From: Dermatemys mawii
Lineage: Eukaryota > Chordata > Testudines > Dermatemydidae
Direction: 5' to 3'
Assembly: GCA_007922305.1 (NCBI GenBank)
Contig: ML677478.1
Coordinates: 1,076,497 to 1,140,496, forward strand
Length of the DNA stretch: 64,000 bases
Below the pieces are notes generated by a model. That model did no database searches. It was not told where the DNA came from and saw only the letters and a list, made by a program, of their open reading frames with translations. Position 1 is the first letter of the stretch. The number at the start of each line of letters is the position of its first letter. This document shows, piece by piece, positions 11,303-24,175 of the stretch. Both the position numbers and the translations under genes were made by a program.

Positions 11303-12988
11303 GCAGCTTTCTGCTCAGCCTGGCCAGCAGAGAGAGTCTGGAAAGTGCAGTTCACTGCTGACTGCCACGGGAAGCAAAAAGATGGGTGAGAAGTGGGGAG
11401 GTCCCAAGCTGCAGGAGCCCGCCCCATCAACCTCACACCCTCCAGCACTTCCTGATTCCTGCTCTTTTAGTGAGATGGCACTGGCCAATCAGGGTGCTGT
11501 GTAGCTGGAGATCTCGCCTCTGCATTGCCTGTGACTTTTACTCATATCTGACATCCCCTGTCCAGAGAGCAGTGTGGTGTTTCTCTCTCTCTCCAAAATA
11601 TGCCTGGCTTGGATCACTGCAGTTTAACTGGCTGTGCCCTTGTAGATACGAGAATTTCATCAGCAGAGTGTGGGACAGAGTCTAACCTCAGCGGAGGAGT
11701 CACTTTGCATTTACACCAGGGTCACAGAGATCTGAATCCAGCCCTGACTGTACTGACTGCATTAGAGTCACGCTGGATTCACAGCTGGGTAACTGAAACC
11801 ACAATCAGGTCGGGACTCTATTACCATTAGTGGAGTCACTCCAGATTTACACTGGAGTAACTGAGATCAGAAGCGGGCCCTGCTTCCATTGACTTCAGTG
11901 AGGTCGCACTGGATTTACATCAGGGTCACTGAGATGAGATTCTTGACAGCTGCATATTTTAAAGCACTCTGCATAGGTTACCTAATTAATTGGCCCACAC
12001 GACACCCCTCTGAGATAGATCAAGATAATTAACCTCATTTTACAAATGGGGAAACTGAGGTGTAGAGAGAGGTCACACCGCACATCAGTAACAGACCTGG
12101 TCTTAGAACCCAAGCGGTCCTGCTTCCTAGCACCACATTTGTCTCTGTTTTGGATAACGTTTTTAAAAAATGAGCCACCCCATCTGCTCTGATGTGGTCT
12201 CTGTCGCTGAGTGCTAAAAGAGGAGAATTAGCTCGTGTGTGTGTGGATTCACAAGGTGAGAGTTATCAGCGGGTGGTGTAAGGCACTGAAAGAGTTAACC
12301 CTACTGACTCTACCACGCTGCCTTTAATAAAGGTCTTATCTGGGTGCCCCTTGTTCCTGCCTGCCCCACAAGATGGGCATTGGACCCCTATCTCCAGACA
12401 GAGAGAGGCAATGGAAAAGGAATAGAGGAGGAGAGATGAAGAGAGAGTCCTCCACAGTGTGAGGGTTTGTATCCCTCACCTCTGAGCACCCCAGCAGCCT
12501 CCAGAACAGGCTGAGAGGGAAGAGGACAGAGGAAGGCCCAGATCCACAAAGCTTTTAGGCACCTGATTTCCATGGGAGTTTAGCACCTTTGAGAATCTGG
12601 GATGAAATCCCGCTCCAGCCTGTACAAGGAGACATGAGTCTCGGCAGTGAAACGGCTGCAAACCCACAGTCAGGCCCAGCCGCATTTAAGAGATTGAGAT
12701 CCCACAGGAAGGGCAGGGGAAAGGGCTGTGCAGGGAGAGAAGCCAGGCTGCCTTAAAGGAACAGACCTAGCAGTGGGAGGGGAATTAAAGCAGAGAGTTT
12801 GTCGGGCAGTGATTAGTCAGCGTTTCCGGTAACATCTTGAGGAAGTCAGGGTATGTTTGAACAGTTTCTTGTTGCATCAGGAATGTGTAACGAGAGGAAT
12901 CGCAAGCTCTCTAATGGGGCACCATTTGTGGGGGTACAGGTGGGCGACTTGTCCTGGGAGCACACCTCATGTATGACAGCCCCTAACT
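11303..12988. other. Spacer between the divergent PYD-FIIND and PYCARD genes (proximal part)
   Basis: It contains the presumed 5' flank of the minus-strand gene and a MIR-type SINE remnant on the minus strand near 12030-12095 (cattttacaaatggggaaac). Nothing else is recognisable. Confidence 0.45.
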
Positions 12989-13709
12989 CGTTGGTTCTCA
13001 AACTGGGGGTTGCGACTCGGTTATGTGGGGGGTCACAAGCCCCCACCCCAGCGCGCGGCTGCAAGTTGCGAGCCCTGACCCCTGCGCCGGACTGAGCCCC
13101 ACCCACAACGCATGGCTGTGACCCCCGACCCCTATGTGGAGCTGCAGGGCTACAAGCCCCGACCCCTGCGCCGGGCCGTGAGCCCCGACCCCTGCGCCGG
13201 GCCGCGAGCCCCGACACCGACCCTGGCCAAGAGTAGGGCTGTGAGCTCTGGGCAGGAGCGGGGCTGCAAGCCCCAAGTCCAACCGCCATGCGGGTTTGCG
13301 AGTCCTGACCTGGAACAGGAGAGGGGCTGTGAGCCCTGAGCTGGGGCATCCAGGACACCATGAGCCCCGACCCCTGTACTGGGGTTGTCAGGCGGAGGCT
13401 GGCAATGTTGAGGGTTATCAACCGGGAGCACACACAGGGTTGTCAGCCCCGAGCTGTCAAGTGTTTAAATAAAATTTTGCTTAAAAATAACTTTTCCACT
13501 TATATTGAATTTGATAAAAATATGTTTTAGCCTTAATTTAAAAGCAGTGAGAAAAGGTAAATTCATCTTAAGCAACGGGGTTTAAATTTAGTATTTAACA
13601 TAGTGTTAAATATCAAAAATGTGTTTTACTTTCTAAGGGGGGGGTCACACTCAGAGGCTTGGTGTTTGAAAGAGGTCACCAATATCAAAACTTTGAGAAC
13701 CACTGCGGG
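12989..13709. mobile_element. hAT-like non-autonomous transposon with internal GC-rich tandem motif
   Basis: Left end ttggttctcaaactggggg, right end aactttgagaaccactgcgg: terminal inverted repeats of the ggttctcaaa type typical of hAT MITEs. cctaact flanks both sides (12982-12988 and 13710-13716), a plausible remnant of the target duplication. 13030-13390 carries degenerate repeats of agccccgacccctgcgccgg. It has long shadow ORFs but no real gene. Confidence 0.65.
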
Positions 13710-14589
13710 CCTAACTCCAGGATGGGTGTTAATGTGGAATGAGAGCTCTGCAGAGGAGAGGTGTCTCTGGGGCAGGGAGTCAGTAGATTGTTTACGAACA
13801 GAGGCAGGGTGATGAGGATCCAAAAGGGCTGGTAATTGCCTGTAACACAGGAATCCCTCTGCAGGGGGTGGGGGTGTTGGAGAGAGAACACCGGGGACTC
13901 GGAAGAGCCAAGGTTATATTCTGAAAAGAGGGAGATCTGAGGGGCATAAGTGAAAAGAAGGGGCCAAAACCCAGGGAAGGGCCAGCAGTGGTCTAGAGAG
14001 GTTCCCACTCTACCTTATGTGGTCCCATTTCCCTAGTGTCTGATTGCCTCATTTGTCCTGGAGACGATGGCTCAAATATTTAAATATGACGTGTATCGTT
14101 ATTGAGCGCATGTGAATATCTGTGAGTGGAGGTGCAGATGGTAACAGATGTTTTACTTGATTAAGAACTAGAAGATTTGACCCTCCAACTTTCTTTCATG
14201 ACAAAGAGCTGCCCAGAGCTCCTGTACCTGTTTATTTTCCTTTCCTGCATGCGGTGGCCCTGAAATACCTCAGAAGTCTCGATTTTTTTCTCAATTTTAA
14301 AACGTGGAATTTTCCCCACGGCAGAAGAAGAATATAATGTCTTATTACAACCCTGCATGAACTGGCCACAGTTGTGATGGGCAGAGGTGTTAAAGAGACA
14401 GAGCCCAGCAGAGCAATCTCTGGAGCAGAAATCTAGGACTTTGGAATTCATAGAATTCAGGCTGGTTTGAAGGAATCTGTTTATATTCATCTCACACTGC
14501 TAAGTTCATCCCTGAACAGACATTTGGGGAAGTCTTGGGTGTGTGGAGAACTGGGGGCGGGGGGAGGGGAGTGTTGATTTGGCAATATC

Positions 14590-15370
14590 TGTTTTCTAGC
14601 TGGCTGCTCTAACCACTAAACACCCTTCCCTTTCCAAGAGCAGGAAATAGAACTCAGGGTCCTGAGTCCCCCTCTCCCTCCACCAGCCCTAACCCCACTC
14701 CTCTCCCAGTCAGAGCGGCAAATGGAACCCAGGAGTCCTGCTGCCACCCACTGTCACTATGCGAACATTCACCATGACAGATTACCCAGGAGCGTCCAGG
14801 GGTAGAAGATTTTAACAGTCCTCAGGCGATGGACTCAGGCCAGGTCTGCACTAAGAAGTTAGGTCGACCCAGCGATGTCACTCAGGAACATGAAAAATCC
14901 ACTTCTCTGAGCAATACCGTTAAGCTGACCTAACCCTCAGTGTGGGCAGTGCTAGGTAGATAGAAGAATTCTTTCATCAATCTAACTACTGCCTCGCAGG
15001 GAAGTGGATTATCTACAGCCATAGGAGAACCCCTGCCGTCGCTGTAGAGTGTCTACACCGATGTCTTCAGCAAAGCCGCTGCAGTGTTTGTAGTGAAATC
15101 ATAGCCTCATTCAGTCAGGTGACTCATCTGGAATTAGGACGTGAAGTGGTTCTTGTCTCTGGGAGGGGAGTATGGCCTAGTGAACTGAAGGAGCTAGGAT
15201 GGGGACACTGGATTTCTGGGTTCCATCCCAGTTCAGGGAGGGGAATGGAGAGGAAGGGGTGGAGTTGTGACTCATGAATTCCATTCCCAACTCTGGGAAG
15301 GAGTCAATCGTGACTTGGAACAGACTGGGAACTGGAAACCAGGACTCCTGGATTCCATTCCTGTTGCGTC
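14590..15370 (+). repeat. tRNA-like MIR-head repeats flanking a MITE
   Basis: 14590-14760 and 15160-15370 hold imperfect copies of a unit of about 75-85 bp. The unit includes ggagtcctg / actcctggattccattcc and gggaggggagt, recognisable as the tRNA-like 5' part of MIR-type SINEs repeated in tandem. Between them, 14835-15110 is a degraded member of the gtctacac MITE family (aggtctgcacta ... gtgtctacaccgatg). Confidence 0.5.
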
Positions 15371-15830
15371 AGTGCTCAGTGCAACGGAATAGGATTAGAA
15401 CAGGTGATTGCGCAGACAAGGCGAAGGGTTAGACCTTGACACAGCACAAAAGAGCCCAGGAAAAAGACCCTGAATAGGGGGACCAGCAGGGGCAAACTGA
15501 TGTTAAGGAAACACCCTGTTTATGAAAAGAGCCAAATGGTCAGGAAGGGTGTAACAGGAGAAAGAAAGGCACAAGACCACACCCATGAGGGAGGAAGCAC
15601 TCTCATGGAAAGTGGAGCCCAGCTCTCTCGCCCGGACAAGCACGGTACACTAGAAAGGCGCTTGCCAGTAAGTATAGGCTCTAGGCTACACTTTATATTT
15701 TTCTTGGATGTGTAACCATATGTTTGTACTTCTTATACTTGCATCTATTCGAATCTTGATCAAATAAACTTCTAGTGGGTTTTACTAGACACCTGAGTGC
15801 TGTCTGCCGAGGAGAGCGCTGAACTGAGGT
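15371..15830 (+). repeat. Possible LTR fragment
   Basis: LTR-like composition: an AATAAA in caaataaacttctagtggg near 15763, then a short tail ending in gagtgctgtctgccgagg. No gag or pol nearby. The call rests on general resemblance only. Confidence 0.25.
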
Positions 15831-16376
15831 GAAGGTAGTGAACGGGGGGGCACTGCTTCCATGGAGGCAGCGAATCCCTGTGCATGGCGGGTGTCCGGAT
15901 GTTCAGGGACTGGATATTTGAGTGTCATGAAGGGGGGTGCACAGACAGGCGGGAGGGAGATGGGGCCTGAGCAGAACCCCGAGGGCTAACTGCAGAGATT
16001 TAGCCACTGGTTCCCTTTGCTGCGCCCCATGGGTGTTGCCAGCTTAGCAGGCTCCTTCACCCCATCTGCCATGCTGAAGGTGCCACAGCATTTGACCGGC
16101 TGGATTTCGAAATAATGGTTTCCCTTTGCACAGGCACGGGAATTAACCGCTTGCCCTGCCGTTATACAAACAAAGCAGGGTTTTTTTCATTCAATTTCAG
16201 TACCTGCTGAGCTGAGAGAAAGTTCCTCATCGGTAAAGCCTGGGAGGGGGGCTCAGGATGCCTGGGTTCTCTTCCTGGCTCTGCCACTGAATGGCTGATT
16301 TGTGAGTCCATAGACAGTGTCTCACATGGTGTGAACTTCTTTTTTAATTGTCTTCTGTTCCATATATTCCTTACAC

Positions 16377-17022
16377 CAGGGGTCTCCAAACTTTATGAGA
16401 CAAGGGCCACATTAGATTTTTGAAGGGGCTTCGTGGGCCGAAGCGACTGTGAAAAAATTAAATGTATGCAAAATTGTTAAAAAAAAATACTACTCTACTG
16501 TGTCAGTGTTGCGTTAAATTCTAAATCAGGTATAAAAGTAGCTGTATAATCAATGCAGGTCCTGTGAAATCACACAATACTTGTCAAGACATTAAAAATC
16601 ATTTCTCTTTTTTTAATTGTATTTATTTCTAAAAACTCACCAATTTGTATCATACAAATACACATATTCAAAAGTGTGGCTGTACTTTGGTAAGAGAAGC
16701 TCCAGGTTCCCACTGTTGGTTGGGACTGTTTGATTCTATTAGTGCTGCAGTTAAAATTTAACCATTAGGAAATTGTTAATTTCCAGCTCCACGATGCCCC
16801 CCCACCGCCCACCCTGCTCCTCCAGCTGCTGCCACAATTGCCCCCCTTTTGCTCCTCCAACCACGTTGTGGGGGCACTCACAGCTCCACACATGGGGCCG
16901 CTCACATAGGGGATCAGCAGCGGCTTCTCCACCTGCCTGGGTCAGGGATAATAGGAGCCTATATAAGAAAGACCCCAAAATTGGGAGTGTCCCTATAAAA
17001 TCAGGACATCTGGTCACCCTAG
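16377..17022. mobile_element. Two DNA-transposon remnants just upstream of PYCARD
   Basis: 16377-16700 begins caggggtctccaaactttat, the hAT-type end also seen at 61644. 16930-17022 is the inverted half of the agggtgaccaga family, ending aggacatctggtcaccct. The inverted half ends about 270 bp before the PYCARD start codon. Confidence 0.5.
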
Positions 17023-17169
17023 ATCTAAGGTGCACCGGAGTTTAGATTCTGCAGGTGGCTGTCCCAGCCGGGAAGCGGGTGGGGTTTGTTGTTCCCTTGT
17101 TTAGCCCCTTGGAACAAAAAATCTTTCCCAGGAAAAGAGGAGGAAGCAGAGAAAGAGCCCGGACCATTT

Positions 17170-17293
17170 TTAGGCAGGGGATCTGGGCCCCGCCGCATTT
17201 CTGAGCACCAATCGCTCTCCAGGGCGAAGATCCGCCCTCCCTCGCTCCGTCCCAGCGCCCCGGGCAGTTTGGCTCGGCTGGTGAGGCGGCAGG
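17170..17293 (+). promoter_or_regulatory. Probable PYCARD promoter and 5' UTR
   Basis: GC-rich, CpG-containing stretch immediately before the PYCARD ATG (ccccgccgcatttctgag, cgctccgtcccagcgccc). No TATA box seen. The transcription start cannot be placed from sequence alone. Confidence 0.4.
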
Positions 17294-20200
17294 ATGGGGA
17301 AGACGGTGCGGGATCACCTGGTGGACACCCTAGAGGAGCTGGGGCAGGACGGGTTGAAGCGGTTCAAGATGAAGCTGAACGTGTTCCCAGTCAAGGAGGG
17401 CTACAGCAACATCCCCCGCGGCCGGCTGGAGAAAGCCGATGTCCTGGATGTGTGTGACAAGCTGATCAGCTACTACCGGGAGGAGTACGCGGTGCAGGTA
17501 ACCGAGCAGCTCCTCATAGACATCAACGAGAGGGACCTGGCCGACAGACTCCGCGTGGTCACCGGGATCGGTAAGGATCCGGGCAGGGAGAGATCACGGA
17601 TGATCCTGAACTCCTTCGTACGGTGCTTTGAGATCTCTTCTCCAGAACTCACCCGCCATAGTGCAGTGTTACTGGGAGGGGAGGTTCCCTTGAGCTCCCC
17701 CTCTCGCTTATGTGCAGGGGGCTAGCCAGGAAAAGGAGATTTCCCCCGGCTCAGACACACCATGTCTGCGGGCTGCTCTCTACTCTCTCTGGAAGGACTT
17801 TCTCTGTCCTCTCCCCTCCCTGCAGCACGTCTGCCCAGAGCACCAAATACAGCCCCAGCCAACCCTTTCCAGAGCATGCTCGCCAGAGACCAGATTTTGA
17901 AAGTCCACTTGCTGTCCATCTCCTTTCTCTCTGCAACTTATCACACAGAGTTGGGGGGGGGGGGAGGAGGCATCTCAGAGGATTCTGGGGGGATTTTTAT
18001 TTAAGAGAAATCTTCCATTTTCTGTCTCACTGTTTAAACTGTGTTTCTTTTCCTCTGAGCGCTTGAAACTTGCTTTCACTTTCCAGAACAGTCACTTCCC
18101 GTCCCTGCCTGAACTTGCTGGAAGGTTCTGCTGCTTGTTAGCTTTGCATCTGATCTCTCCCCCTTGCTCCATGCCCTGTGCGAGGCGGGCAAACTTCAAT
18201 GGCGTGGCACCAATTTACCCCAGCAGAGAAACTGGCCCCCTAGTGCCTCTGGTTTGGAGATCTAGGGCCAGATTTTCAGCTGGAGTCATTCAACAGAGTT
18301 CCATGGTATAAAGTGGTGTAACTCCAACTGAGGATTTGGCCTCGATTTGCTTATTAATTGGTCTCTGCACAACGGTGTATGGAGTACAAGGGACGCAGTC
18401 CAAATGCCCCCCTGACTCAGACTGAAAAAGAGAGAACACGCCTTTATATGGCTGCCATTACAAGCAGATGGGTATGGGGGAAAGGGCAGGAGACAGAGGA
18501 GTGCTGTGAACTATTAAAGCAACAGGCAATGAGGGATTTAAAGTTTAAATCTGATCCCAGAGCTGAACATGTGAATCTGTCTTAATCTCAGTTTCCCTGG
18601 ATCCTTTTGGGGGGGCTTTTGGGGCTCTGTGTCTCTGTTCCTCACTCTCCCCTCCCATCTCGCTGTGTTTCTGGGGCTATGTCTGCACTGCAGTCCAGAG
18701 AAGTGTAATTGCAGCACGTGTGGATGTCCCTGAGGTCATTTTCATCTCGCTCACTCGAGGAGCGATAGCCGTGAAGCCTCAGTAGCACGGACTCCAGCAC
18801 AGCCGTGAGACTCAAGCTCTCTCCTACTTCCAGACAGGAAACTAGCTAGAAAGAGGAGCTTTATTTACCCTGCCTGAGCAGACGTGTCTCCATTTCTAAC
18901 TGGATCCATCTCTGCTTCTCAGTCGCTCTCACTCCTTGTGGGCATCAGTCCTGGTCGGTGTGTCTGTCTCTTGGGGGGGGGGGGCCAGAAGGGGGCGCTC
19001 TCCCCTACCAGCCAGTACTGACCCCAGTGCCCCAATGGGTGATTCAGACCCTCACTGACTCTCCCTCTCAATCCTGCAGGCTCCTGTGGCAAGGGGGAGA
19101 AGCCAGTGCCAGCTGCTGGTGGTGCCACAGGAAAGGAAGGTGAGTCTGTAAGCACCGGGGGGCTCTTTTTCACCCCCAGGCGGTCCAAGGGGTGTTGGGA
19201 AGGGTGGACTCACTGCAGAGCGACTCCCCACCCAGAACTACCTCCCAGTGCCTGGGATGAACCTACCCTGCCTGCCAGCTGCCAAGCCATCCAGAGCCCA
19301 GCTCTGCCTCCACCAGCCACTCTAGTGTTGCACTAGGGGGCGCTGTGCTGGAGGAAGCGCATCGGGGGCCCAGTAGGGGTGCTCTCTCCTCTGTCCAAGA
19401 TGCCCCAGTGTGGTGCTAGGGTACTTTGCTACCGAAAGGCAGTGGAGGGTTCAGTAGGGGGCGCTCTCCCCTCACTGTTAGTGTTGACTCCGACATCCCA
19501 GCGTGGTACTAGGGGGCGTTGTGCTGCAGGGAGCAAGGTCTTGCCACCTTGTGTCAGTGCTAGGAGGCACCAAACCAACTCTCTGCTTAATTATGGTCTT
19601 TGACCCCGCCCCACCTCCCAGGCTCTTTCTAAAAATTGGGGTGTAAATTTTGGGGTCCTGGCAAAATCCTAATCCAGGTGACTGCAGGCTACTTTTCCTA
19701 AACGCCCCCTGCCGTTTAAACAGCTGATGGACCCCTGCCCAGAAGCAACTGCAATTCAGCACTGGGCGAGTGATTCTTGGGCATCATGGCTGAGTAGCGG
19801 TCAAGTAGTTGATGTGCCTCATCCCAGATGCAGCCACCACTGTAATCCACTGAGCGTGGTGCTCTTCCCATCTAGTGGTGGCTGGGCCACAGATGGAGGC
19901 TCATGAGCCTGTTATAACCTTGACGAAGAGCTGGGTTTTTCAGCTCGGGTAGCAAATGCTTTAAGATCAAGAAGTCCCAGATTCAGTCCCTGCTACTGCC
20001 AACCCACCAGGGACGTGGCATTACGAGTGCAGTACTGCTGTGTTGTGTAGCTGTCAACTATCTGCCGTGCCTGCCCCCCGAGTCTGCTGTATTTCAGTAC
20101 TGGTTGGAATTATGAAACCATATGTTTGCAAATATCTGTTCATTACTTCTGTGTGTCGTCTCCCCAGAGGGGCACTTTGTCGAGCGATACCGCACGGAGC

Positions 20201-20424
20201 TGATTGAGCGTACCACCCCTGTGGAGCCCATTCTGGACCGTCTTCATGGGACTGTTCTGGACAACGAGCAGTACCAGACCATCAGAGCCGGGCGCACCAG
20301 CCAGGAGAAGATGCGGATGCTGTATCAGCTAATGCCAAGCTGGAATACAGAGTGCAAGGACCGGTTCTATGAGGCACTGAAAGCCAAGAATAAGTTCCTC
20401 ATTGAAGACCTTGAGAGAAGTTAA
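17294..20424 (+). CDS. PYCARD: PYCARD / ASC, inflammasome adaptor (three exons)
   Basis: Exons 17294-17570, 19080-19139 and 20168-20424 join in phase 1 at both junctions to give 197 residues (mammalian ASC is about 195). Exon 1 encodes the pyrin domain (residues 1-92), with FKMKL and the conserved SNIPRGRLEKADVLDV core. Exon 2 is a 20-residue Gly/Ala-rich linker with PVPAAGGATGKE. Exon 3 encodes the CARD (about 114-197), starting HFVERYRTELIERT and ending FLIEDLERS. Donors GTAAGG and GTGAGT and the acceptors are canonical. ASC is a cytosolic adaptor: its PYD binds sensor PYDs and its CARD recruits caspase-1, forming filamentous specks. Intact, with no odd residues seen. A PYD-only relative lies 10 kb downstream and a possible sensor lies upstream on the other strand. 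Confidence 0.97.
18983..19520 (+). promoter_or_regulatory. Cluster of CTCF-core-like motifs in and around PYCARD intron 2
   Basis: Four AGGGGGCG(C/T)T-type cores on the plus strand: ccagaagggggcgctc at 18983, tgcactagggggcgctg at 19329, cagtagggggcgctc at 19452 and gtactagggggcgttg at 19506. They match the core of the vertebrate CTCF motif (CCA..AG..GGGCGC). The surrounding sequence is a degenerate repeat, so the copies may simply be repeat units. Binding is not shown. Confidence 0.35.
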
Positions 20425-20720
20425 GGCAGCCAACAAGTTACATTCCCGGTGAACATGCAGCCATTCCAGGTGCCTCCGACCCTAGCTCCAGATCCCACGT
20501 GGCTTTCTGGGCAGGCTGGTGCTTTCATCCCTTTGTGAACATTGTTTCAGGGTAAAACACCTCTTTCCAGCGCTCCCTTTGGTGGAATGGGTGGGACTGT
20601 GATGGGATGCAGCAGGGAGGTGGTCGCTAAGGACTGTCTATACTGCAACTGAACACCACTGCGGCTGGCCCAGGTCAGCTGACCCCGGCTCCAGCCTGAG
20701 CCCAAACATCCACAAACATA

Positions 20721-20726
20721 ATTAAA
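20721..20726 (+). terminator. Possible PYCARD poly(A) signal (ATTAAA)
   Basis: ATTAAA about 300 bp after the PYCARD stop, inside acataattaaacagc. No AATAAA occurs earlier in the 3' flank. Weak evidence. Confidence 0.25.
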
Positions 20727-20810
20727 CAGCTCCTGAGCCTGAGTCAGCTGTCATGGGCCAACCACCAGTTTTTAATTGCGGTGCAGACATCTGTTACTGG
20801 GTTTAGGGTA

Positions 20811-21005
20811 AGGGGGGGGAGGGATAGCTCAGTGCTTTGAGCATTAGCTTATTAATCCCAGCGTTGTGAGTTCAAGCCTTGCGGGGGCTGTTTATGGATA
20901 GGGGGCAGGAGTCTGTCAAAGAGAGTAGGAGGAGTCCTGCTTTGAGCAGGGGGTTGGAGTAGATAACCTTCTGAGGTCCCTTCCAACCCTGATATCCTAC
21001 AGGAT
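20811..21005 (+). mobile_element. tRNA-derived SINE with CR1-like tail (turtle type)
   Basis: The head has pol III promoter boxes: A-box region atagctcagtgctttgagc and B-box gtgagttcaagcc. The tail is gagcagggggttggagtag ... cccttccaaccctgatatc, the 3' end shared with CR1 LINEs. A tRNA head with a CR1 tail is the architecture of turtle Cry-type SINEs. It is the main organism clue in this window. Confidence 0.8.
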
Positions 21006-21837
21006 AGATGAGATACCAGTAAGAGAATGGAGCAGAGTGCTAAGGTGCTTAAAGACTGCCCAGGGATTGCTTGCCAAGCTCTGAAATGGGGGGCACTGTT
21101 CAGCAGCTCTGCACAGGGATCACTTGCCCAGTGCATCCACCTCCAGGGTGCAGCCTGGCAGGCAGATTAACAGATGCCCGGCAATGCTGCACAGTGATCA
21201 CTCATCTATGCCTGAAATGCAGCGGCCTCTTAGATGGGTTATGGGTGCTGGGTTTTATGAAAACTGGACACCATAGTGAAACTAACATCTTCCAACAAAT
21301 GGTGTGAGGCTGGGTGGATCATAGGAGAGTTGGATTCTCACACAGTGGTGCACACACCCCTAGGGGGGCACGGAGGAATATGCAGGGAGGGGAGTGTGGA
21401 TGCCAGGCGGTTCATGTCACCTCTACTCCCTGACTCCTCTCAGTAAGCTGCCAAGCCTGGGGTCACTGTGCTGCACCAATTTCCACCCCCAGCCCTGGAT
21501 CTTCCCCAGAGATTGTCGCAGACGCCTCCCCCAATCCTGAAAATCTGAGCTGAGAACAGTAGGTATTGGCCCTGCCCTGGCAGTGCAGCCTGGTTGCAAG
21601 ATAGCAGCAGCCCATGGCAGAGGAAGCCTTGGCTGTGCTATAACAGCGGGGCAGGGAGAAGAGGGTGGAGGAGGAGAGAAGAAATAAACGATTCCATTAA
21701 TGGTAAGGGACACAACCAGAAAAACTTTGCACTCCACTGCTCTGGTATCTACAGCTGCTGGAATTCCAGCCATCATGCACCTCCACATGTTCATTTAGTG
21801 CCCACCCCTGCATCTCAGTCTCACCACAGACTCTTCA

Positions 21838-22090
21838 GCTGTGGCTACACTACAGAGCTTGCAGCTGCACTGCTGTAGCAGTGACACTAAGTAGATGGAA
21901 ACGAGCTCTCCAGTCAACTTAATTACTCCAGCCCCAACGAGCAGCAGAAGCTTCTCCTGCCGGCCTAGCCTTGTCCACACCGGCACTTAGGTCATTGCAA
22001 CTTACCTCACTCAGGGAGGTGGTTTATTCTCACCCCCCAGCGACATAACTTATACTGAGGTGAGCTGTAGCTGTACATAGCATCGGTCTT
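21838..22090. mobile_element. Degraded gtctacac-type MITE
   Basis: Starts gctgtggctacactacagag and ends with gagctgtagctgtacatagc. It has the paired interior gagctctcc / cttctcctgccgg of the family seen at 28745. Non-coding. Confidence 0.4.
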
Positions 22091-22269
22091 TTTCTACTAG
22101 AAGATCTCATTAACGTACTGTCCTAAAGGATCACTGTGCTGGACCAAATTCAACCTCAGAATTCCTGCCAAGGCTCTGACTTTGTCTTATTTCCTCACCA
22201 GCTGCCAAGAACTCAGGGCCTGTTCTTGGTGTGGTGCTTGTTTGGTGTTTTTATTGGTGGGAAGCAGAA

Positions 22270-22570
22270 TTACAATCACAGTAATGGAAGAGACCTCGAG
22301 AGGTCACCTAGTCCAGTCCCCTGCACTGATGGCAGGACTAGGTATTATCTAGACCATCCCTGACAGGTGTTTGTCTAACCTGCTCTTATCAGTCTCCAAA
22401 GATGGAGATTTGACAACCTCCCAAAGCAATTTATTCCAGTGTCTCACACTGTGTCAGTGTCTCTGACAGTTATGCTGTTTTTCCTAATGTCCAACCTAAA
22501 CCACACTTGCTGGAATTTAAGCCCATTGCTTGTCCAATCCTCAAAAGGTTAAGGAGAGCAGTGTTTCTCC
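22270..22570 (-). mobile_element. CR1 fragment, antisense
   Basis: gaagagacctcgagaggtca, tagtccagtcccctgcactg and gcaatttattccagtgtctc are conserved CR1 3'-region words in antisense order. Confidence 0.6.
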
Positions 22571-24060
22571 GTCCTCCTTGTAACATGGTTAAAGGTGATT
22601 TTGCCCAAACTCTATATTTTTAAATCTATATAATTTGTATTTTGTTATAAAATGAAAACCAGAAACTATGTCCACAAACAAAGCAACAAGTGCCTCCCAG
22701 ATGACCCAGTCTGTGTGAGATGATTTACCATCTGCTCTGTGCCTCCCTGGTTTTCATTCAAAATGTCTGTAAGTAAGAGGATAGTGGCGATGGATGAATA
22801 GGGGCATGGGTTAAATGGATGGTGGAGGAGGACAGATGGTGTGGGTAGTGGATTAACTGGTTGGGTGGCCTGGACAGACTGTTTTGGGGGCATGGATTGA
22901 TGGGTAGATGGTCTGATTGGGTGGTTGGCCTGGATGAGTGGCATGGTTCAGAGATTGTTGGATGAACAGCATGTGCCATGGACGAATGAGTGACCCCAGG
23001 GGAGGGGAGATCAGGGGTTAAACCAGTGGGTAGCATGGAGACCCTCAGCTCCCCTTCCTCTGCACACAGCACAAGGAGAGCGCCCCCTTCAGGCTTGCAA
23101 TGAAAACTCACCAGACAGGAAAATGAAATGGGAGCCGCAGGTGGAAGTGGTTTCTGGGAGGGCTTGTTTCTGTGGCTCCTAACCTCTCCCCTCCGTAGGT
23201 GGAGCAGCAAGAGCCGCACCTCATAGGGGAAGATGCCCTAGCCGGGATTCCCCAGCCTGTGTCCCTTCCCCACAGGGAGAGCCTGATAATAGTGTGCAGT
23301 ACACATGTGCTGCATCAACTCCCTCTCCTGAAAGGTCTTAAAATCTTTTCCTGGGCAGGAAATTGTACTGAGTGGTTATCTCCCAGGGAAGAACCCCTGA
23401 GCCCCCTAGTCTCCATCCTGGTCTGAGCCACATGGTGGCATTTATAGAAACGGGGAGGGAATGACACACAGCTTCACACATGTGGCCTTTGGCTAGGCTC
23501 ACTGTGGCCCCAATGGCTTGCCGAGACAATGTCTTTCGAGTAGTCGTTCGCCTAGGCACTCGGTGGCGAGGTCGACCCTCAGAGCTCAGGGTGTGATTCT
23601 CAGCTGGCGCACACGCCCTTGCGCTAGTTCTCATCAAGCTAACGGGCGTATAAATAGTAGTGTAGCCATGGCAGCAAAGGCATCGCTCAGCCGTTCCGGT
23701 ACAAACCCGCCTGAACCCCACGGGTACTCACCTAGCCCGGCTAAGCCATGCCTCCGGTGCGGCTGCCCACGCTGCAGTGCATCTAGTCTCATGCTAGCGT
23801 GCTGAGAGCGAGTGTGTGCCTGTGCAAGCTGGGAATCAACACCCCTAGCTGGTAGTGCAGACGCCGGCCAGGTCCACACCACACACACACTTCAGTACAA
23901 CTACATCGCTGAAAAATCCACATCCTGGACCTTCCCTTGTAGACAGTCGCTGAGGTAACTAAGCCAACAGGAAAGCTCTCTCCCATAGGCTTAGAGCATC
24001 TTCATCAAAGCACCACAGCAGAGTTTGTAGTGTAGGCCTGCCCCCAGTTTTCACCAACTC
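22571..24060. other. Intergenic, no gene recognised
   Basis: 22790-23010 is a degenerate gatgg/ggtgg tandem (tggatggtggagg..., ggattgatgggtagatgg). 23870-24040 is another degraded MITE (gtccacaccacacac ... agtttgtagtgtaggcc). No coding exon with convincing splice sites. Confidence 0.4.
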
Positions 24061-24074
24061 AGCCAGAGGTTAGG

Positions 24075-24175
24075 GGTCTATTACAGGAGCGGGTGAGTGA
24101 GGTTATGTGGCCTGCAATATGCAGGAGGTCAGACTAGATGATCCTGGTGGGTCCCTTCTGACTTCAGTTAGGGTA
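24075..24175 (+). mobile_element. CR1 3'-tail fragment
   Basis: gcaggaggtcagactagatg followed by atcctggtgggtcccttctg, the most conserved CR1 3' sequence, in the sense orientation. Confidence 0.7.

Noticed and set aside
12846..13433. 195-residue frame on minus
   Set aside because: Lies inside a hAT-like element and translates its GC-rich tandem motif.
20820..20900. Possible tRNA gene
   Set aside because: It has A and B boxes but continues into a CR1-type tail and cannot form a full cloverleaf; it is a SINE head.
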